Positions 33,781 through 36,692 of a DNA stretch of 36,692 bases are shown one piece after another (positions within the stretch are counted from its first letter, which is position 1; each line of letters starts with the position of its first letter). The position numbers were made by a program, and so were the translations under genes. Below the pieces are notes generated by a model that saw nothing but the letters and a program-made list of their open reading frames with translations, searched no databases and was not told where the DNA came from. This DNA is from ZLKRG46 sp032117915 (lineage in GTDB: Bacteria > Bacteroidota > Ignavibacteria > Kapaibacteriales > Kapaibacteriaceae). The stretch lies in assembly GCA_032117915.1 (NCBI GenBank), contig JAULYI010000062.1:1-36692 (forward strand), read 5' to 3'.

Positions 33781-35588
33781 TGGCCATCATCAATGACTTC
33801 GTCGTTCGCTTTGCGAACGTCAACGGTACGGGATCGGCAAGTGCAAACTTCCTGTTTGCCAAGAGCATCTTCCGGATGGGCATACCGGTCTCGCCTAAGA
33901 ATATCTTTCCGTCGAACATTCAGGGTCTGCCCACGTGGTACGAAGTACGCGTAAGCGAGAAGGGCTACCTGGGACGCCGCGACGGTGTGGACATTATGAT
34001 CAGCGTTAACCCGCAGAGTCTTGTCAAGGACATTCAAAGCGTCAAGCCCGGCGGCTATTTCATCTATGACAGCACGAAGCTGCTGCACGAAGAACTCCTG
34101 CGCGATGACATCACGTTCCTGGGCATACCGCTCATGGAGACGTGCAACCGCGAGTACAGCGATCCGCGCCAGCGACAGCTCTTTAAGAACGTCATGTACG
34201 TGGGAGCGCTCTCGGCCCTGATCGAGATCGAGTATGGCGTCCTCGAGCAGCTCATTGCAGAGCAGTTCAAGGGCAAGGAAAAACTCATCGCCCCCAATCT
34301 GAAGGCATTGAACCTTGGCGTTGACTGGGTCAAACAGAACCTCGAGCATCCGCTGCCGTTCCGTCTGGAGCGCAGAGATCTTGTTGGTGACCGGATCATG
34401 ACGGATGGCAACTCGGCCTGTGCGCTGGGTGCCGTGTATGGCGGTGCCACGTTTGTTGCATGGTATCCGATCACGCCGTCCACGTCGGTGGCCGAGGCCT
34501 TCGATGAATACGCCGGAGAGATGCGTGAAGATGAGCACGGGAAGAACAAGTATGCCATCGTCCAGGCCGAAGACGAGCTTGCGGCCATCGGCATGGTGAT
34601 CGGAGCCGGTTGGAACGGTGCTCGATCCTTTACGGCCACGAGCGGACCGGGCGTATCCCTCATGAACGAGTTCCTGGGGTTGGCCTACTTCTCGGAGATC
34701 CCGGCGGTGCTGATCGATGTGCAGCGTACCGGACCCAGTACCGGTATGCCCACACGCACGCAGCAGTCGGATCTTCTGCTGGCAGCCTATGCTTCCCACG
34801 GTGACACAAAGCATCCGATGCTCTTCCCGGCAACGCCGAAGGAGTGTTTCGATCATACGGCCCTGAGCCTTGATCTGGCTGAGCGTCTGCAAACGCCCAT
34901 CATGATCATGACGGACCTTGACCTTGGCATGAACGATCACATGAGCGAGCCCTTCGTCTGGGATGATAGCCGTGTGTATGATCGTGGCAAGGTGCTTACC
35001 GCACAGCAGCTCGATGAGATGCCCAAGTATGGTCGCTACGTTGATAGTGACGGTGACGGCATCACGTATCGCACGATTCCGGGCGTCCACCCTTCCAAGG
35101 GTGCCTATGTGGCCCGTGGCACATCGCGCGATGAGTATGCCGTTTATACCGAAGAGTCTCCGGCCTATCAGCGCAACATGGATCGACTGACACGTAAGTG
35201 GCAGACCATTCGCAAGCATGTTCCCGCACCCGAGATCGTGAAGGGGCAGGGAACAACCTCTGCGGCGATGCTCTTCTTTGGCACTTCGACCGACGCCTCG
35301 TTCGAGGCGCGCGACATGTTGGCTGCGCAGGGCATCATGCTTGATGCATGCCGGCTGACGTCGTTCCCGTTCCATGCAGACGTCGAGGCATTCATGCAGC
35401 AGTATGACGTCGTGTACGTTATCGAGCAGAATCGCGATGCGCAGATGTGTGCGCTGCTGCAGCTTGAGCTGCAGATCGACCCGGCGCGCCTGCGGTCGGT
35501 GCTGAACTACGACGGAATGCCGATCACGGCAGACCGCATCACGGAACACATTCAACAACAACACGTGCATTCAACGGCGGCCCAATGA
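33780..35588 (+). CDS. korA: 2-oxoacid:ferredoxin oxidoreductase, fused gamma-alpha subunit (KorA type)
   Basis: TPP- and CoA-dependent oxidative decarboxylase subunit of 602 residues. The N-terminal part (about 1-190) is the gamma domain (FVVRFANVNGTGSASANFLFA, MGIPVSPKNIFPSNIQGLPTWYEVRVSEKG). The rest is the alpha domain with the YPITPSTSVAE motif, FTATSGPGVSLMNEFLGLAYF, RTGPSTGMPTRTQQSDLL and a C-terminal domain II (VYVIEQNRDAQMCALL). The gamma-alpha fusion and size match KorA of 2-oxoglutarate oxidoreductases. 2-oxoglutarate is the likely substrate, but pyruvate or branched 2-oxo acids cannot be excluded from sequence alone. Start and stop overlap both neighbours. Confidence 0.93.
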   Translation: MAIINDFVVRFANVNGTGSASANFLFAKSIFRMGIPVSPKNIFPSNIQGLPTWYEVRVSEKGYLGRRDGVDIMISVNPQSLVKDIQSVKPGGYFIYDSTKLLHEELLRDDITFLGIPLMETCNREYSDPRQRQLFKNVMYVGALSALIEIEYGVLEQLIAEQFKGKEKLIAPNLKALNLGVDWVKQNLEHPLPFRLERRDLVGDRIMTDGNSACALGAVYGGATFVAWYPITPSTSVAEAFDEYAGEMREDEHGKNKYAIVQAEDELAAIGMVIGAGWNGARSFTATSGPGVSLMNEFLGLAYFSEIPAVLIDVQRTGPSTGMPTRTQQSDLLLAAYASHGDTKHPMLFPATPKECFDHTALSLDLAERLQTPIMIMTDLDLGMNDHMSEPFVWDDSRVYDRGKVLTAQQLDEMPKYGRYVDSDGDGITYRTIPGVHPSKGAYVARGTSRDEYAVYTEESPAYQRNMDRLTRKWQTIRKHVPAPEIVKGQGTTSAAMLFFGTSTDASFEARDMLAAQGIMLDACRLTSFPFHADVEAFMQQYDVVYVIEQNRDAQMCALLQLELQIDPARLRSVLNYDGMPITADRITEHIQQQHVHSTAAQ

Positions 35589-36637
35589 GTTACGTACGTC
35601 CGGCGTTTCGCCACCCGCATCTTCCCAAGAACACGTTAGGGTACACGGCCAAAGATTACGAGGGATCGCTCTCGACGCTGTGTGCCGGTTGTGGTCATGA
35701 CAGCATCGGCGCTGCCATCGTGCATGCCTGCTTCGAGTTGAACCTCGAACCGCATCGCATTGCCAAGATGTCCGGCATCGGCTGCTCGTCCAAGACGCCC
35801 GCCTACTTCCTTGGCAAGTCTCACGGATTCAACTCCGTGCACGGCCGCATGCCCTCGGTCACCACGGGTGCCAACATGGTCAACAAGGACCTCATCTACC
35901 TTGGTGTTTCCGGTGACGGTGATACGGCATCGATCGGCATGGGACAATTCGTGCACGCCGTCCGCCGCAACCTGAACATGGTCTACATCGTGATGAACAA
36001 CGGCTGCTATGGCCTGACGAAAGGTCAGGACTCGGCCACGGCCGACGCCGGCAGCAAGAGCAAGGCCGGCAGTGTGAACCCGTTCGAGGCCATTGACCTT
36101 GCGGGACTGGCACTGGAGCTTGGTGCTACGTTCGTGGGACAGAGCTTCAGCGGCGACAAGCATCAGCTGATCCCCCTCATCAAGGCAGCAATGGCTCACA
36201 AGGGCTTTGCCTTCCTGAACGTCATCTCGCCCTGCGTAACCTTCAACAACAATCCCGGCAGCACCAAGTCGTACGACTACGTGCGTGAGCACATCGAGGC
36301 GACGGCAACGGTTGACTTTATTCCGATGATGACCGAGATCACCACGTCGTACGACGAGGGCTCCGCCAAGGCGGTACGCATGCATGACGGTAGCAGCCTG
36401 CTGCTGAACAAGATAGACTCGTCGTGGGACCCGCGTGACCGTTCGTCGGCCGTGCAGGCGCTGCATGCAGCGCGTGGTAAGGGCGAAGTACTCACGGGAC
36501 TCCTGTATGTCGATCCGGAATCGGCGGACCTGCACGACACGCTGAACACGTGCGATACGCCATTGAACGCCCTCCCGCAAGACAAGCTGTGTCCCGGCAG
36601 TGCGCGTCTTGCAGACATCAATGCTTCCTTGCGCTAA
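35585..36637 (+). CDS. korB: 2-oxoacid:ferredoxin oxidoreductase, beta subunit (KorB type)
   Basis: TPP- and [4Fe-4S]-binding partner of KorA. The 350 residues include the cluster cysteines in TLCAGCGHDSIGAA, GIGCSSKTP and VISPCVTFNN. The TPP motif is GDGDTASIGMGQFVHAVRRNLNMVYIVMNN, followed by YGLTKGQ. The segment HGRMPSVTTGANMVNKDLIYLGVSGDGD is typical of KorB. It overlaps korA by 4 bases (ATGA), and an exported protein starts at its stop codon (TAATG), so the operon continues past the window. Confidence 0.95.
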   Translation: MSYVRPAFRHPHLPKNTLGYTAKDYEGSLSTLCAGCGHDSIGAAIVHACFELNLEPHRIAKMSGIGCSSKTPAYFLGKSHGFNSVHGRMPSVTTGANMVNKDLIYLGVSGDGDTASIGMGQFVHAVRRNLNMVYIVMNNGCYGLTKGQDSATADAGSKSKAGSVNPFEAIDLAGLALELGATFVGQSFSGDKHQLIPLIKAAMAHKGFAFLNVISPCVTFNNNPGSTKSYDYVREHIEATATVDFIPMMTEITTSYDEGSAKAVRMHDGSSLLLNKIDSSWDPRDRSSAVQALHAARGKGEVLTGLLYVDPESADLHDTLNTCDTPLNALPQDKLCPGSARLADINASLR

Positions 36638-36692
36638 TGATCATTGTCCTTTGTCTTCTCGCCGCCGTAACGGTCGCTACATCGCAGACAGT
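36637..36692 (+). CDS. Start of an exported protein (cut by the window end)
   Basis: Eighteen full codons from ATG 36637, which shares a base with the korB stop (TAATG). They read as a signal peptide (MIIVLCLLAAVTVATSQTV). The tight overlap supports a real start; the function cannot be told. Confidence 0.55.
   Translation, partial: MIIVLCLLAAVTVATSQT

Noticed and set aside
33477..35570. A 697-codon open frame on the minus strand opposite korA
   Set aside because: It mirrors korA codon for codon, has His/Arg-rich composition without domains, and korA/korB motifs on the plus strand are unambiguous.

Overview
The window is a gene-dense, GC-rich stretch of bacterial chromosome with no mobile elements and no CRISPR. 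It most likely comes from the FCB group, close to Chlorobi/Ignavibacteria/Kapabacteria (inference). The supporting signs are a short Bacteroidetes-style housekeeping sigma factor, a protein with a type IX secretion (Por) C-terminal sorting domain, eukaryote-like GlyRS, a ferredoxin-type 2-oxoacid oxidoreductase, and the Bacteroidetes -10 element TAnnTTTG in front of at least 14 transcription units on both strands.

Layout. 1-3728 (minus): glyS, a CtpA-type S41 protease and the start of the sigma factor gene. 3796-5787 (plus): DsbD. 5803-7115 (minus): panC and a GNAT acetyltransferase. 7152-13303 (plus): an exported protein, ilvE, a DinB-like protein, recG, queE and a PD40 beta-propeller protein. 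13344-16980 (minus): a T9SS cargo protein, a lipoprotein, tRNA-Ser(UGA), and a kynurenine-branch pair (ACMSD and 3-hydroxyanthranilate dioxygenase) divergent from an atypical SDR. 17906-18110: a cluster of DnaA boxes, a candidate oriC or DnaA-controlled region, followed by ftsQ-ftsA-ftsZ. 21652-22965 (minus): an MFS transporter. 23039-28638 (plus): agmatinase-like speB, dapD, then a leader region and the metY-metX-hom operon. 28639-31590: a DUF1801 protein with charged tails, an OsmC protein and a RhlE-type helicase. 31996-36637 (plus): a GltD-like FAD/Fe-S oxidoreductase with 2-oxoacid:ferredoxin oxidoreductase alpha and beta subunits, ending in the first codons of an exported protein.

The most interesting element is the 278-base leader of metY-metX-hom (24856-25133). 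It encodes a 39-residue peptide with 10 Met and 3 Cys, 9 of the Met packed into residues 8-27. Downstream are mutually exclusive pairings in the order of a trp-type attenuator: 1:2 (24900-24908 with 24968-24976), 2:3 antiterminator (24962-24971 with 25028-25037) and 3:4 terminator (25023-25036 with 25041-25054). A further perfect 11-bp inverted repeat buries the metY ribosome binding site. This reads as ribosome-mediated attenuation sensing Met (and perhaps Cys) supply, controlling conversion of aspartate semialdehyde to homoserine, O-acetylhomoserine and homocysteine. The leader peptide itself appears to be translated from an essentially leaderless mRNA, a spacing shared by several other promoters in the window.
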